From DAOUBP01 sp964474695 (GTDB lineage Bacteria; Chloroflexota; Anaerolineae; CG2-30-64-16), in the NCBI GenBank assembly GCA_964474695.1, contig CAYYTK010000010.1:1-64000 (forward strand): DNA of 64,000 nucleotides. The letters run 5' to 3'. Below are positions 22,801 to 33,632 of the stretch, in pieces (position 1 is the first letter of the stretch; each line of letters starts with the position of its first letter). The position numbers and the translations under genes were made by a program. Under the pieces are notes generated by a model. It was not told the origin of the DNA, did no database searches, and saw nothing but the letters and a program-made list of their open reading frames with translations.

Positions 22801-23505
22801 ATGACCTCTCAACCTTCACCTGCCGGCAGAATCTTGCGAACCCTCGGTATTGTCTTTTTTGCCCTGGCCACCGCCTTCAACTTGTTGGGCGGCATTGGCA
22901 CCTCTTGTGTGGCTTTGAAACCGACCGGCTGGAGCGAGTCCATGGCCAAGCTGGCGCCCTATCAATGGCTCTACATCCTGCTGATGGTCGGAGCAACCGC
23001 GGCCGCCATCTGGGGCATCGTGGTGACGTTGAGCCTGGCGCGCGGCCGGCGCAATGCGTACCGCGATGCCCTGTGGGTGCTGATGATCAGCGGCATCCTG
23101 GCCGGCGTGCAGACCTACGCGTCGATCGCGCTGCGCGGCAAGGGCGCGCCGCAGAACATGCGCTTCTACTTGACCACGCTGGTGCTGGTCCTCTTCCTGC
23201 TGCTGCGCCTGCCGCCGGTGTGGCGCCTGATCAATGGGTTCGCCGGTGGGGGCAAGGGAAAATGGCAGACGCCGACCGGGCTGGCCGCGTTCGCCGGTGG
23301 GCTGGTGGTGCTGACCACGCCGCTGTGGGCCACGCCGACGCACATCGGGCCCGACGGTGCGAACTGGGTGAACCTGATCCGCGTTCCCCTGTTGGCCGGC
23401 GGCGCGCTGCTGGCTTTGTTCGGGGCCGGATTGTCAGGGTATGCCCGTTCCAGCGCCAGGGCCGGCGAACAGGCCCGCGCTTCCGTGCTCGAACGCTGGC
23501 GCTGA
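22801..23505 (+). CDS. Hypothetical integral membrane protein
   Basis: I do not recognise this 234-residue protein. It has five to six predicted membrane helices (about residues 12-32, 50-75, 88-106, 118-135, 155-172 and 195-215) and a conserved-looking loop GGIGTSCVALKPTGW after helix 1. AAGGAG precedes the ATG by 7 bases. It follows the UbiA-family gene by 12 bp and overlaps nothing. A role linked to the prenyltransferase, for example as a partner or accessory, is only a positional inference. Confidence 0.75.
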   Translation: MTSQPSPAGRILRTLGIVFFALATAFNLLGGIGTSCVALKPTGWSESMAKLAPYQWLYILLMVGATAAAIWGIVVTLSLARGRRNAYRDALWVLMISGILAGVQTYASIALRGKGAPQNMRFYLTTLVLVLFLLLRLPPVWRLINGFAGGGKGKWQTPTGLAAFAGGLVVLTTPLWATPTHIGPDGANWVNLIRVPLLAGGALLALFGAGLSGYARSSARAGEQARASVLERWR

Positions 23506-23515
23506 CGCACTGCCG

Positions 23516-24301
23516 ATGTCTACGCCCACCGACTTTTATGACGCGCTCGCGCCCATGTTCGATGTGATGACCGACTGGGACGCGCGGTTGGCCACAGAGG
23601 GGCCGTTCCTGGCTGCGCTGCTGGCGGAAGCCGGTGCGCGCAGCGTGCTGGACGCGGCGTGCGGCAGCGGCGGCCATGCGATCTGGCTCGCGCAACACGG
23701 TTATCGCCCGGCCGGCGCGGATGTCAGTCCGGCGATGATCGACCTGGCGCGGCGCAAAGCAGAAAGTGCGGGACTCGATATCCCCTTCAGCGTCGCCGAC
23801 CTGGCCGCCCTGCCATCGGCCAGCCTGCCCGACTCAGACGCCTTCGATGCTGTCCTCTGCCTGGGCAATTCACTGCCCCATCTGTTGACCCAGGCGGAGC
23901 TGGTCGCGGCGTTGCGGGGCATGGCCGCTGTGCTGCGGCCCGGCGGGCTGTTGGTGCTGCAGAACCTCAACTATGACCTGCGCTGGCAGCGGCAGCCGCG
24001 CTGGTTTGCGGCGCAAGGCGGGGTGCTGGACGGCCAGGAGGTGTTGGTGTGGCGTTTCGCCGACTACGACACCGCCGCGGGCCGGATCGCGTTCCACATC
24101 GCGCTGTTCAGGAAAGCGCACGGCGACTGGCGCGTCGACGTGCACACGACGCCGCAGCGTCCGCTGTTCCAGGCCGATCTGTTGGCCGCAGCCGCCGAGG
24201 CCGGCTTCGATGATGTTCGCAGCTATGGCGGCATGGCCTGGCCCGCGCAGCCGTTCCACGCCGCCGCAGGTGATCTGGTCGTCGTTGCGCGCAAGGCATA
24301 A
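23516..24301 (+). CDS. Class I SAM-dependent methyltransferase
   Basis: The 261-residue protein has a Rossmann-type methyltransferase fold. Motif I is VLDAACGSGGHAIWLAQ (about 43-59), motif II has ADVSPAMIDLARRKA, DAVLCLGNSLPHL is motif IV, and LRPGGLLVLQNLNYD is post-motif. N-terminal YDALAPMFDVMTDWDARL is typical of glycine/sarcosine or UbiE-like small-molecule methyltransferases. The ATG at 23516 lies 10 bp after the upstream membrane gene, so it is the last gene of a three-gene unit. The substrate cannot be assigned. Confidence 0.88.
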   Translation: MSTPTDFYDALAPMFDVMTDWDARLATEGPFLAALLAEAGARSVLDAACGSGGHAIWLAQHGYRPAGADVSPAMIDLARRKAESAGLDIPFSVADLAALPSASLPDSDAFDAVLCLGNSLPHLLTQAELVAALRGMAAVLRPGGLLVLQNLNYDLRWQRQPRWFAAQGGVLDGQEVLVWRFADYDTAAGRIAFHIALFRKAHGDWRVDVHTTPQRPLFQADLLAAAAEAGFDDVRSYGGMAWPAQPFHAAAGDLVVVARKA

Positions 24302-24445
24302 CGGTTCTCGCATCGCAAGGTCAAACGCCCTGGCAGGTCAATCGCCGCGCCGGGGCGTTTGCTTTGCTGCGCCGGCTTTTGCGCGTGAATTCCGCGCTCA
24401 CCGGAAGGGCTGCTACGGAATGGCCGCGACAAAGGCGCGATCATA

Positions 24446-24629
24446 GGGTGCGTCTTAACTTGGGGGCAGAAATCAGCGGAGCATCCTGAGCGGAGGTCGG
24501 CATCAGTTCGCCGACCGTAGTCGAAGGGTGCGGAGCGGTCGTCGGCAAGGCCGCATCCTTCGACTACGTCCCGCGGACCGCGGCGGGACTCCGCTCAGGA
24601 TGCTCGCGCCCCGAATTTAAGACGCACCC
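24446..24629. mobile_element. 184-bp MITE-like element with TIRs and target duplication
   Basis: Terminal inverted repeats GGGTGCGTCTTAA / TTAAGACGCACCC are perfect over 13 bp and extend imperfectly to about 45 bp. A second inverted pair (GTAGTCGAAGG / CCTTCGACTAC) lies inside. GATCATA flanks both sides (24439-24445, 24630-24636) as a 7-8 bp target duplication. There is no ORF, so it would need a transposase supplied elsewhere. Confidence 0.85.
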
Positions 24630-24643
24630 GATCATAGGGTGCT

Positions 24644-24672
24644 TTGACGGTGGTTGGCGGATGTGCTACACT
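24644..24672 (+). promoter_or_regulatory. ftsH promoter
   Basis: TTGACG (24644-24649) and TACACT (24667-24672) are separated by 17 bases, 21 bp before the ftsH ATG. The -35 box begins only 14 bp after the right end of the MITE-like element. Confidence 0.78.
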
Positions 24673-24693
24673 GGGGCTCGGGAGTTAGGTTGA

Positions 24694-26541
<1,848 letters not shown>

Positions 26542-26573
26542 ATCCCGGCGTCACCGGACGACAAACCTGTGCT

Positions 26574-26605
26574 GACCCCGCCGTGAAAGGCGGGGTCGTT
26601 TGTGT
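26574..26605 (+). terminator. ftsH terminator
   Basis: A perfect 9-bp stem (GACCCCGCC with GGCGGGGTC) with a 6-base loop is followed by GTTTGTGTG, 33 bases after the ftsH stop. Confidence 0.75.
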
Positions 26606-26613
26606 GAATCTTC

Positions 26614-27309
26614 ATGACGCGTTGGCTTCACCTGGCGTATCAGATTCGCTATCATCGTTGGGGCCCGTGGGCGCTGGACCGGTGGGCGGTTACGATCGCC
26701 TGGGGCGCAGCGGCCATCGCCCTGGCGCGGTGGCTGGCGCGCGGCCGGCCCGGGCTGCCGCTCTGGCATTGGCTGGTGTTGGGCGTGTTGATCCTGTTGG
26801 GCGCCGGCTTGCTGCTGCTGCGCACCTGGGCAGCCCGCCGCGACTACAGCGTCTTTGTGCCCGAAGCGGAACCGCTCAGCGCGGAACCGCGCGCGCTGGA
26901 GCCTGCTGACAAGATCGCCGTGCGGGCCACAGGGCGCTTCTCGGTGGAGGGATGCGCCGTCTTTTTTGCCGATCTTCAGGCATTCTGGCGCACCTTTGCC
27001 ACCGGTGAGCACGCCATCATGGCGATCCGGCCGCGCTCGCGGTTCCTGCTCGGTCAGATGCGCCCGGAGTGGCTCGGCATGTGGTACATTTTCATCCCGG
27101 CCGAAGCGTTGGAGGATGTCACCCCCGGCGTGATGGTTTTCGGCGGGGCGCGCGGCCCGGCATTGCGCCTGGGCTACCGGCGCACCGCTTCCGATCCGGA
27201 TGGCCGAAAAACCTCCAGGCCGGTGCGCGAAACCGTAACCTTGATGTTCGAAGATGAGCCTGCGCGCCTGCGCGTTTGGGCCGACTTAATTGCAGGGAGA
27301 AGCATATGA
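26614..27309 (+). CDS. Hypothetical protein with two N-terminal membrane helices
   Basis: I do not recognise this 231-residue protein. Two hydrophobic helices (about 25-40 and 48-70) are followed by a cytosolic region of about 155 residues with mixed alpha/beta character and several Trp and Arg residues. It has no catalytic motif that I can see. The 3' end overlaps the start of the S9 peptidase by 4 bp (ATGA), implying translational coupling. It begins only 8 bp after the ftsH terminator hairpin. Confidence 0.7.
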   Translation: MTRWLHLAYQIRYHRWGPWALDRWAVTIAWGAAAIALARWLARGRPGLPLWHWLVLGVLILLGAGLLLLRTWAARRDYSVFVPEAEPLSAEPRALEPADKIAVRATGRFSVEGCAVFFADLQAFWRTFATGEHAIMAIRPRSRFLLGQMRPEWLGMWYIFIPAEALEDVTPGVMVFGGARGPALRLGYRRTASDPDGRKTSRPVRETVTLMFEDEPARLRVWADLIAGRSI

Positions 27310-29249
27310 CACCTCAGGTTGCCCCGTATGGCTCCTGGAAATCGCCCATCGCGCCCCAGTTGGTGGGCGCTGCTGTTCTGAGGCTGAGCGCGCCGGCGAT
27401 GCGCGGCGATGATATCTACTGGTGCGAAGGGCGGCCTGCGGAGCTGGGCCGCGTGGCGCTCGTCCGGCGCACGCCGGACGGGGAGACGCGCGATGTGATC
27501 CCCGCGCCGTTCAACGTGCGCACGCGCGTGCACGAATACGGCGGCGTTTCCTACTGGGTGACCGAGGACGCGCTCTATTTCTCCAACTTCGCGGATCAGC
27601 GCCTCTACTGCCTGCGGCCGGCCGCCGCGCCCCAGCCGATCACGCCCGATGCCGCGTTCCGCTACGCGGATTGCATTCCCGATGCGCGGCGCGGCCGGCT
27701 GATTGCGGTGCGCGAGGACCACACCCGGCCGGGCGGCGGGGAGCCGGTCAACGCGTTGGTGGGGCTTGACCTGGGCGGCGAGAACGCCGGACAGGTGCTG
27801 GCGAGCGGCCACGACTTCTACGCCAGCCCGCGGCTCAGCCCCGACGGCGCGCACCTGGCGTGGCTGGCGTGGCGCCACCCCAATATGCCGTGGGACGGCG
27901 CCGAGCTGTGGGTGGCTGAGGTGGCAGAGGATGGCGCGCTGGTCGATGCGCGCGTCGTTGCAGGCGGCCCGAACGAGTCGATCTTCCAGCCCGCATGGTC
28001 CCCGGATGGCGCGCCGACCGCGGGGCTGTATTTCGTCTCCGATCGGACGGGCTGGTGGAATCTCTACCGCTGGCGCGGCGGGCAGGTGGAAGCGCTGCAC
28101 CCGCGGGCCGCGGAGTTCGGCCGGCCCCAATGGGGTTTCGGCATGAGCACCTACGGTTTCGCCTCCGCGCGAGAACTGGTGTGCACTTTCTTCGAGGGCG
28201 GCCGGTGGCGCCTGGCTGTGCTCGACCTCCTCACCCTGGCCTTCGAGGAGATCGCTACCCCGTACACCGTAATCGGCAGCCCCCAGGTCGCAGGCGAGCG
28301 CATCCTGTTCATGGCCGGATCTCCCACCGAACCGATTTCGTTGGTTCTGTTCGACCGGGCCGCGCGGCGCTTCACGGTGTTGCGCCGTTCCAGCGAGCTG
28401 GCCGTGGATCCCGGCTATCTCTCGGTCCCGCAAGAGATTGAGTTTTCGACGCAGGACGGGCTGCCGGTTTACGCCTATTATTTCGCTCCGCGCAATCGCG
28501 ATTTTGTCGCGCCGGCCGGGGAGAAGCCGCCCCTGTTGGTGTTGAGCCACGGCGGGCCTACCGGCGCGGTCGACGCCGTGCTGAATCTGGAGATCCAATA
28601 CTGGACCAGCCGCGGCTTCGCGGTGGTCGATGTGAACTACGGCGGCAGCACCGGTTATGGACGCGCCTACCGGGAACGCCTGCTGGGCAACTGGGGCATC
28701 GTCGATGTGGATGATTGCGTGGGCGCCGCGCGTTACCTGGCAGGTCGCGGGGAGGCCGATCCCGCGCGGCTGGCGATTCGCGGCGGCAGCGCAGGCGGCT
28801 ACACCACGCTGTCGGCCCTGGCATACCGGGATCTCTTCCGGGCCGGCGCCAGCCATTTCGGGGTCAGCGACCTGGAGGCATTGGCGACCGACACCCACAA
28901 GTTCGAGTCGCGCTACCTGGACGGCCTGGTGGGACCCTACCCGGCGCGGCGTGATCTTTATCTCGAACGCTCGCCCATCCATCACACGGAGGGCCTGAAC
29001 TGTGCGCTGATCCTGTTCCAGGGCCTGGACGACAAGGTGGTGCCGCCGGAGCAGTCGCGGTTGATGTACGAGGCGGTGCGCGCCAAAGGGCTGCCGGTGG
29101 CATATCTGGCCTATGAGGGGGAGGGGCACGGATTCCGCCAGGCGGCGAATATCGTGCGCACCCTGGAGGCCGAGCTGTATTTCTACGGCAAGGTGTTCAA
29201 GTTCGATCTGGCCGACCCGGTGGCGCCGGTGGCCATCGAGAACCTGTAA
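27306..29249 (+). CDS. S9 family prolyl-oligopeptidase-type serine peptidase
   Basis: The 647-residue protein has an N-terminal beta-propeller (about 30-390) with repeated blade motifs such as SPDGAHLAWLAWRHPNMPWDG, and a C-terminal alpha/beta hydrolase domain. The triad is Ser495 in GGSAGG, Asp575/576 in GLDDKVVPPEQS and His608 in EGEGHGF. No signal peptide is visible, so it is probably cytosolic and cleaves short peptides. ATG 27306 follows GGGAG by 6 bases and overlaps the upstream stop. An M42 aminopeptidase gene follows 39 bp later, suggesting a shared role in peptide catabolism. Confidence 0.93.
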   Translation: MTPQVAPYGSWKSPIAPQLVGAAVLRLSAPAMRGDDIYWCEGRPAELGRVALVRRTPDGETRDVIPAPFNVRTRVHEYGGVSYWVTEDALYFSNFADQRLYCLRPAAAPQPITPDAAFRYADCIPDARRGRLIAVREDHTRPGGGEPVNALVGLDLGGENAGQVLASGHDFYASPRLSPDGAHLAWLAWRHPNMPWDGAELWVAEVAEDGALVDARVVAGGPNESIFQPAWSPDGAPTAGLYFVSDRTGWWNLYRWRGGQVEALHPRAAEFGRPQWGFGMSTYGFASARELVCTFFEGGRWRLAVLDLLTLAFEEIATPYTVIGSPQVAGERILFMAGSPTEPISLVLFDRAARRFTVLRRSSELAVDPGYLSVPQEIEFSTQDGLPVYAYYFAPRNRDFVAPAGEKPPLLVLSHGGPTGAVDAVLNLEIQYWTSRGFAVVDVNYGGSTGYGRAYRERLLGNWGIVDVDDCVGAARYLAGRGEADPARLAIRGGSAGGYTTLSALAYRDLFRAGASHFGVSDLEALATDTHKFESRYLDGLVGPYPARRDLYLERSPIHHTEGLNCALILFQGLDDKVVPPEQSRLMYEAVRAKGLPVAYLAYEGEGHGFRQAANIVRTLEAELYFYGKVFKFDLADPVAPVAIENL

Positions 29250-29288
29250 GCGCGCCGATAATCACCCATCCCAAAGGAGAGATTTCTC

Positions 29289-30347
29289 GTGGAAGAACAA
29301 TCGTTGGCGTTTTTGAAAGAGCTGCTGGCCGCACCGAGCCCCTCCGGCTTCGAGCAACCTGCCCAGGCGGTCTGGCGGCGCTACATGCAGCAGCACGCGG
29401 AGCGGGTCACCACCGACATGCATGGCAACTGCATCGCTGTGTTGCACGATGGCCGCCCGACGCGCATCCTGCTGGCCGGCCATGTCGATGAGCTGGGCTT
29501 CATCGTGAACTACATCAGCGATGATGGGTTCATCTTCTTCAAGACGATCGGCGGCTTCGATCTGAACCTCATCCCGGGCCGCCGCGTCCGCATCCACACG
29601 AAGCAAGGCCCGGTGCCCGGCGTGACCGGCAAGAAAGCTATCCACGTGATGACGGAAGAAGATCGCAAGAAGAAGGCGGAGATCCAGGATCTCTGGATCG
29701 ATATCGGCGTCAAGGACAAGCAGGAGGCTATGTCACTGGTGCGGGTCGGCGATCCGATCACGTACACCGAGAGCTTCGAGATCGTGCGCGGCCAGGTGGC
29801 GGCCTCGCGCGCGTTCGACGACAAGGCGGGCAGCTTTGCCGTGGGCGAGGTCCTGCGCCTGTTGGCCGGCAAGACGTTCGATGCCGCCGTGCATGTTGTC
29901 TCGACCGTTCAGGAGGAGGTGGGGCTGCGCGGAGCGCACACCAGCGCGTACGGCGTCGATCCCAAGGTGGGCGTCGCGGTGGATGTCTGCCACGCGACCG
30001 ACCACCCGGACATGGACCGCAGGCGGGTCGGCGATATCCGGCTGGGCGGCGGCCCGGTCATCGCGCGCGGCGCGAACATCAACCCGGTGGTTGAGCGCCT
30101 GTTGATCGAAGCGGCTGAGGCGGAGGGCATCCCTTACCAGCTCGAGGCCGCGCCGGGCGGCACCGGCACCGATGCCAACGCCATCCAGTTGACGCGCGCG
30201 GGCGTGGCCACCGGGCTGGTCAGCATCCCGCTGCGCTACATGCACACCGCGGCCGAGGTTGTCTCGCTCGAGGATCTGGCTAACGTCTCGCGGCTCCTGG
30301 CCGCCTTCATCGTGCGCGTGAAGGACGATACCGACTTCACACCGTGA
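29289..30347 (+). CDS. M42 family metallo-aminopeptidase
   Basis: M42 (TET/FrvX-type) peptidases are large self-compartmentalising di-zinc aminopeptidases acting on short peptides. The 352-residue protein shows the metal and catalytic residues in order: AGHVDELGF (His and Asp, about 60-67), ASRAFDDKAG (bridging Asp, about 178), TVQEEVGLRGAHT (catalytic Glu pair, about 212) and a late PLRYMHTAAEV His. GTG at 29289 is preceded by AAAGGAG. It follows the S9 peptidase by 39 bp. Confidence 0.94.
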   Translation: MEEQSLAFLKELLAAPSPSGFEQPAQAVWRRYMQQHAERVTTDMHGNCIAVLHDGRPTRILLAGHVDELGFIVNYISDDGFIFFKTIGGFDLNLIPGRRVRIHTKQGPVPGVTGKKAIHVMTEEDRKKKAEIQDLWIDIGVKDKQEAMSLVRVGDPITYTESFEIVRGQVAASRAFDDKAGSFAVGEVLRLLAGKTFDAAVHVVSTVQEEVGLRGAHTSAYGVDPKVGVAVDVCHATDHPDMDRRRVGDIRLGGGPVIARGANINPVVERLLIEAAEAEGIPYQLEAAPGGTGTDANAIQLTRAGVATGLVSIPLRYMHTAAEVVSLEDLANVSRLLAAFIVRVKDDTDFTP

Positions 30348-30384
30348 TGCATCACCGCAGCAATGCCAGATCTGGTTGCAGATA

Positions 30385-30483
30385 GCGTACTGGAATCGAG
30401 GCTTTAGCCGGTCTGGTGCTCGACCGCGAGGGCCAGGGAACCGGCTGAAGCCTCGAGTCCAGATGCACTTGGAATTGCTGGCA
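30385..30483. repeat. Dispersed palindromic RLQPV-type element
   Basis: GGAATCGAGGCTTTAGCCGG and CCGGCTGAAGCCTCGAGTCC form the arms of a large imperfect palindrome. The right side, through GCACTTGGAATT, matches 6640-6762. The element fills the space between the convergent M42 and methyltransferase genes. Confidence 0.85.
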
Positions 30484-31377
30484 TCATGCCGCGGCAACGT
30501 ACACGACCCATTCCGGCGCGTCTTTCAGCGCCAGTTGATCCCATGCCGGATGCACATCCACGCGGCCAAACCCGGCCGCGTGGGCCATTTCAGTGATCAT
30601 CGCCGCGGTGTAGGCCTGGTCCGAGAGGCCGTAGACCTGCATCTCGCCGGTCTCCAGGTTGATGATGTGGAACCGCTCGACCACGGCGCGCTGTTCGGGG
30701 TCCCAGGTGCGCTCGCCCAGGTGCAGGTAGGGGAAATCGCCCCACAGGCCGCCGCTGTCAGTGTACCACCACGTACCGTTCTTCTTGTCGAGCCGATCGT
30801 CATCCAGGATTTCCAGCAGCAGGCGGCCGCCCGGCCGCAGGGCGGCGCGGATGCGGCGCAGCACGTCCAGTGACTCGGCGGGCCGCAGCACCGTGAACTG
30901 GCCGTAGAGGTAGATCGCCGCATCGAACCCCGCGTCCGCGAAATCCATCTCCCGCACGTCACTTTGCACGAACCGGCACGGCAGGTCCGCACAGATCGTG
31001 CGCGCGTGGCGGAGCGCTGCCGGCCCGAAGTCGATGCCGGTCACCTCGATGCCTTGGGACGCGAACTCTCGCGCGTACAGCCCCGGCCCACACGTCACAT
31101 CGAGCAAGCGGCTTCCCGGCCCCAGCCCGAGCCAGTCCAGCATCACCTGCACCTGGCCGCGAATCTCCGGCAAACGCCGGCTGGCCGCGCCATGGCTTTG
31201 ATCCAGGTGCTGGGCCAGCATCCGTTCGCTGAACGCCGGGTCATCCCACGGCAGGTTGAAGCCATCGCGCCACGGCACGGGCGGCTGCGGACGGTCATAG
31301 ATGCGTTTTAGCGCCTCGGCCAGGCGTGCAGGGGCGGGCGCCAGGCCCGCCCCAACGGGAGATGTGTTGTCATGCAT
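30484..31377 (-). CDS. Class I SAM-dependent methyltransferase
   Basis: The 297-residue protein has a class I methyltransferase core: motif I LLDVTCGPGLYAREFASQG (about 91-109), IDFGPAALRHAR, and DAAIYLYGQFTVL as motif IV. GRLLLEILDDDRL is post-motif. It differs from the methyltransferase at 23516. The first 17 or so residues (VGAGLAPAPA) are encoded by a GGGGCGGGC palindrome of the type inserted in purH, so the native start may have been further in. It overlaps the upstream membrane gene by 8 bp. The substrate is unknown. Confidence 0.86.
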   Translation of the reverse strand: MHDNTSPVGAGLAPAPARLAEALKRIYDRPQPPVPWRDGFNLPWDDPAFSERMLAQHLDQSHGAASRRLPEIRGQVQVMLDWLGLGPGSRLLDVTCGPGLYAREFASQGIEVTGIDFGPAALRHARTICADLPCRFVQSDVREMDFADAGFDAAIYLYGQFTVLRPAESLDVLRRIRAALRPGGRLLLEILDDDRLDKKNGTWWYTDSGGLWGDFPYLHLGERTWDPEQRAVVERFHIINLETGEMQVYGLSDQAYTAAMITEMAHAAGFGRVDVHPAWDQLALKDAPEWVVYVAAA

Positions 31378-32368
31378 GGTCTGAATGCACCACCTCGCGA
31401 TAGGTTAACGTCCAGAGGCTGGACCTGAAGGTCTCGTACAGGCCGCCGACGAACGCCAGGGGGACAGCCAGGACCAACAAGAAGAGGGGCAGGCCGGCCG
31501 CGACCGCCCACGGCACCGAATCGGCCAGGGAGTACACCAGGTAACCCAGCCCGCCGCCCAGAAGCCCCGCCAGCGTCAGCACCAGCAAGATCACGGGGAT
31601 GAGCGCGATCATGAAAGCGACCTGGATGCCGGCCAGCAGCAGCCACATCACGCCGAGATCTTTCAGGCGCCGGCGCACCTCCGCATAACCTTCCGCCAGC
31701 GCGACGCCGATGCTGCGATCGGCCAGCGCGATCTCCCGCGCCCAGAACTGGCCCAGCACACTGAGTGCGATGGCGGCGGCGATCAGGATCAGGATCACCG
31801 CCAGCTCCAGCAGCACCGTCACGATGATGCCGACCGCGCTCGCGGCGTCATTCTGCGCCAACAGCAGGAGCAGCGGGGACGCGGCCAGGGCGAGCAGTAC
31901 GAGCGCAGCCAGCGCGACCGCGAGGCCGACGATCAGCTCCAAGAGCCAGAGCCGGAACGCCCGGCTGCTCCAGCCAAGGCGCCAACCCTCACGCCAGCTT
32001 GGTGCACTGCCCGCGGCCTCGATCCGATCCACGCTGCGCATGAGCGCGGTGCGCGCCACATACTGCACGATGACCGAGATGATGATCAGGATGCCCAGCA
32101 GACAACAGCAGGCGATGAAGAGCCCCAGATATCGGCTGGGATCGAATTGTTCGAACCAGTTTCTGATTTGCGGGCCCCACTGATCGGCAGGCAGCCGGTC
32201 GGGCCAGCGCCCGCGCTGCAGATCGTTTTCGTTGAACGTGAACTGCGAGCCGCTGCCGCCAGATGAGCCGCCGCCGGCAGTCAGCGCGATCAGGATGCCG
32301 AAGAGCCAGAGCATCCGGTAGCGTTTTGTGATGTCAAAGGCCCGTTTGAGCAAAGCGCCGTGGTCCAT
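31370..32368 (-). CDS. Hypothetical multi-spanning membrane protein
   Basis: The 332-residue protein begins with an amphipathic segment (LLKRAFDITKRYRMLWLFGI), then a Gly/Ser-rich loop, and has about six to seven membrane helices. SWREGWRLGWSSRAFRLW and WAREIALADRSIGVALAEGYAEVRRRL are polar loops like those in DUF4013/DUF7544-type or glycerophosphodiesterase-membrane-domain proteins. I cannot assign a function. It is divergent from the LysM/M23 peptidase gene and coupled to the methyltransferase downstream. Confidence 0.72.
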   Translation of the reverse strand: MDHGALLKRAFDITKRYRMLWLFGILIALTAGGGSSGGSGSQFTFNENDLQRGRWPDRLPADQWGPQIRNWFEQFDPSRYLGLFIACCCLLGILIIISVIVQYVARTALMRSVDRIEAAGSAPSWREGWRLGWSSRAFRLWLLELIVGLAVALAALVLLALAASPLLLLLAQNDAASAVGIIVTVLLELAVILILIAAAIALSVLGQFWAREIALADRSIGVALAEGYAEVRRRLKDLGVMWLLLAGIQVAFMIALIPVILLVLTLAGLLGGGLGYLVYSLADSVPWAVAAGLPLFLLVLAVPLAFVGGLYETFRSSLWTLTYREVVHSDHA

Positions 32369-32451
32369 CGTTCCTCCTCAGGTTGTGATTCTGTCGCTTC
32401 GGCAGGTCAACCCCGGCCTGCACATAGATAATACGCTTGAGTTATTGCTTT

Positions 32452-32473
32452 GTGTCGCGAATCCATGTATCAT
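32452..32473 (+). promoter_or_regulatory. Candidate promoter for a leaderless M23 peptidase mRNA
   Basis: TTGCTT lies 17 bases before TATCAT (32468-32473). Only seven bases then separate the -10 box from the ATG at 32481, and there is no Shine-Dalgarno, so the transcript would start at or next to the ATG. Confidence 0.5.
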
Positions 32474-32480
32474 TATACGC

Positions 32481-33536
32481 ATGAAAGGACGTTTGGCCCA
32501 GGGGCGTCAACGGAGCGCGGCGTTGCTCGTCGCCGCCATCTGCGTGCTTGCCTTGAGCGGCCCGCTCGCAGCCTCGACCGTGGCCGAAGCCGCACCGGCG
32601 CCCCCGGTGATCACTACGCCAACCCCGGAGCCGACCCCGACCCCGCCGCCGTTGTCGCCGCGGGAGCGTTTGCTGCTGACCCCTGAGGGCGAGCGCACGG
32701 GCGGCCTTGTGTTTTTGCCTCTGGTGTTCGGCAGCCCACCGCCGGTGCAGGATGTGGTGTTCGATTCTTTCAGCTATGTCGTGCAGCCCGGCGACACCCT
32801 CTGGTCGCTGGCCCTGGACTTCGGCCGCGATCTCGATACCATGTCTTGCGTGACTTCACCTACGGGCGCGGATGCGGAAACGCTGACGGCGTGGCAGACC
32901 ATCCAGGTGCCTGCTTTGGATGACCTGTGTTACACCGTGACGCCAGGGGACACGCTGGCCGGCATTGCCGCGCGGCATGGCTTGGCGGTGGCCGATATCG
33001 TCGCGGTTCCGTGGAACGGCTTCACGCAGCCGCCCTACACGGTGCAGCCGCGGCAGCGCGTGCTGCTGCCGGGCGCGCGGCCGCAGGCCGCGATCCGCCC
33101 CGAAAACCGGACGATCAGCTTTCCCACGGATGCCTGGTCTGCCACTGCGTTCGTGGATTGGCCCTACGGGGACGGCAAGTTCGTTTGGCCGGTCACCGGG
33201 CCGATCTCGCAGGGGGCGCGGCCGGGGCATACGGCCATCGATATCGTGGCGCCGACAGGCACGCCGGTGGTGGCGGCCGATCGCGGCAGGGTGGTGATGG
33301 CCGGCTGGAATCCTACGGGCTATGGGTTCCGCGTGGTCATCGATCACGGCATCGACTATATCACCCTCTATGCGCACCTCAGCGATATCTACGTGGAAGT
33401 TGGACAGGTGGTGGGGAAGGGCCAGGTGATCGGCGCCAGCGGCGCGAATGGCAATATCACAGGCCCGCATCTGCACTTCGAGATACGTGATTTCGGACGG
33501 CTCACCGATCCGCTGCCCCTGCTGCCTGCGAGGTGA
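32481..33536 (+). CDS. LysM-domain M23 family peptidoglycan endopeptidase
   Basis: This 351-residue exported protein cuts peptidoglycan cross-links. It has an N-terminal signal sequence (about 1-35, with a hydrophobic core LLVAAICVLALSGPLAAS), a Pro/Thr-rich linker (TPTPEPTPTPPP), and two LysM domains (FSYVVQPGDTLWSLA near 94, CYTVTPGDTLAGIA near 151). A C-terminal M23 domain (about 232-351) has zinc ligands in GHTAIDIVAPTGTPV and GPHLHFEIR. ATG 32481 is the likely start. A second protein of the same type is encoded at 45372-46481. Confidence 0.93.
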   Translation: MKGRLAQGRQRSAALLVAAICVLALSGPLAASTVAEAAPAPPVITTPTPEPTPTPPPLSPRERLLLTPEGERTGGLVFLPLVFGSPPPVQDVVFDSFSYVVQPGDTLWSLALDFGRDLDTMSCVTSPTGADAETLTAWQTIQVPALDDLCYTVTPGDTLAGIAARHGLAVADIVAVPWNGFTQPPYTVQPRQRVLLPGARPQAAIRPENRTISFPTDAWSATAFVDWPYGDGKFVWPVTGPISQGARPGHTAIDIVAPTGTPVVAADRGRVVMAGWNPTGYGFRVVIDHGIDYITLYAHLSDIYVEVGQVVGKGQVIGASGANGNITGPHLHFEIRDFGRLTDPLPLLPAR

Positions 33537-33588
33537 GGGACGCGAATTAGAGGACGCTGATTTTCCTGATTGACCTGATTTGAACGTC

Positions 33589-33611
33589 AGCCGGCTTGCA
33601 GCCGGCTTTTT
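33589..33611 (+). terminator. Terminator of the M23 peptidase gene
   Basis: AGCCGGCT pairs with a second AGCCGGCT over 8 bp with a 3-base loop, followed directly by four more T. It lies about 50 bases after the stop. Confidence 0.75.
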
Positions 33612-33632
33612 ACTTCATTGAGCCGTTTGGCT

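Noticed and set aside
30484..31377. Merging this methyltransferase with the membrane protein as one frame
   Set aside because: They are in different frames and overlap by only 8 bp with their own start and stop.
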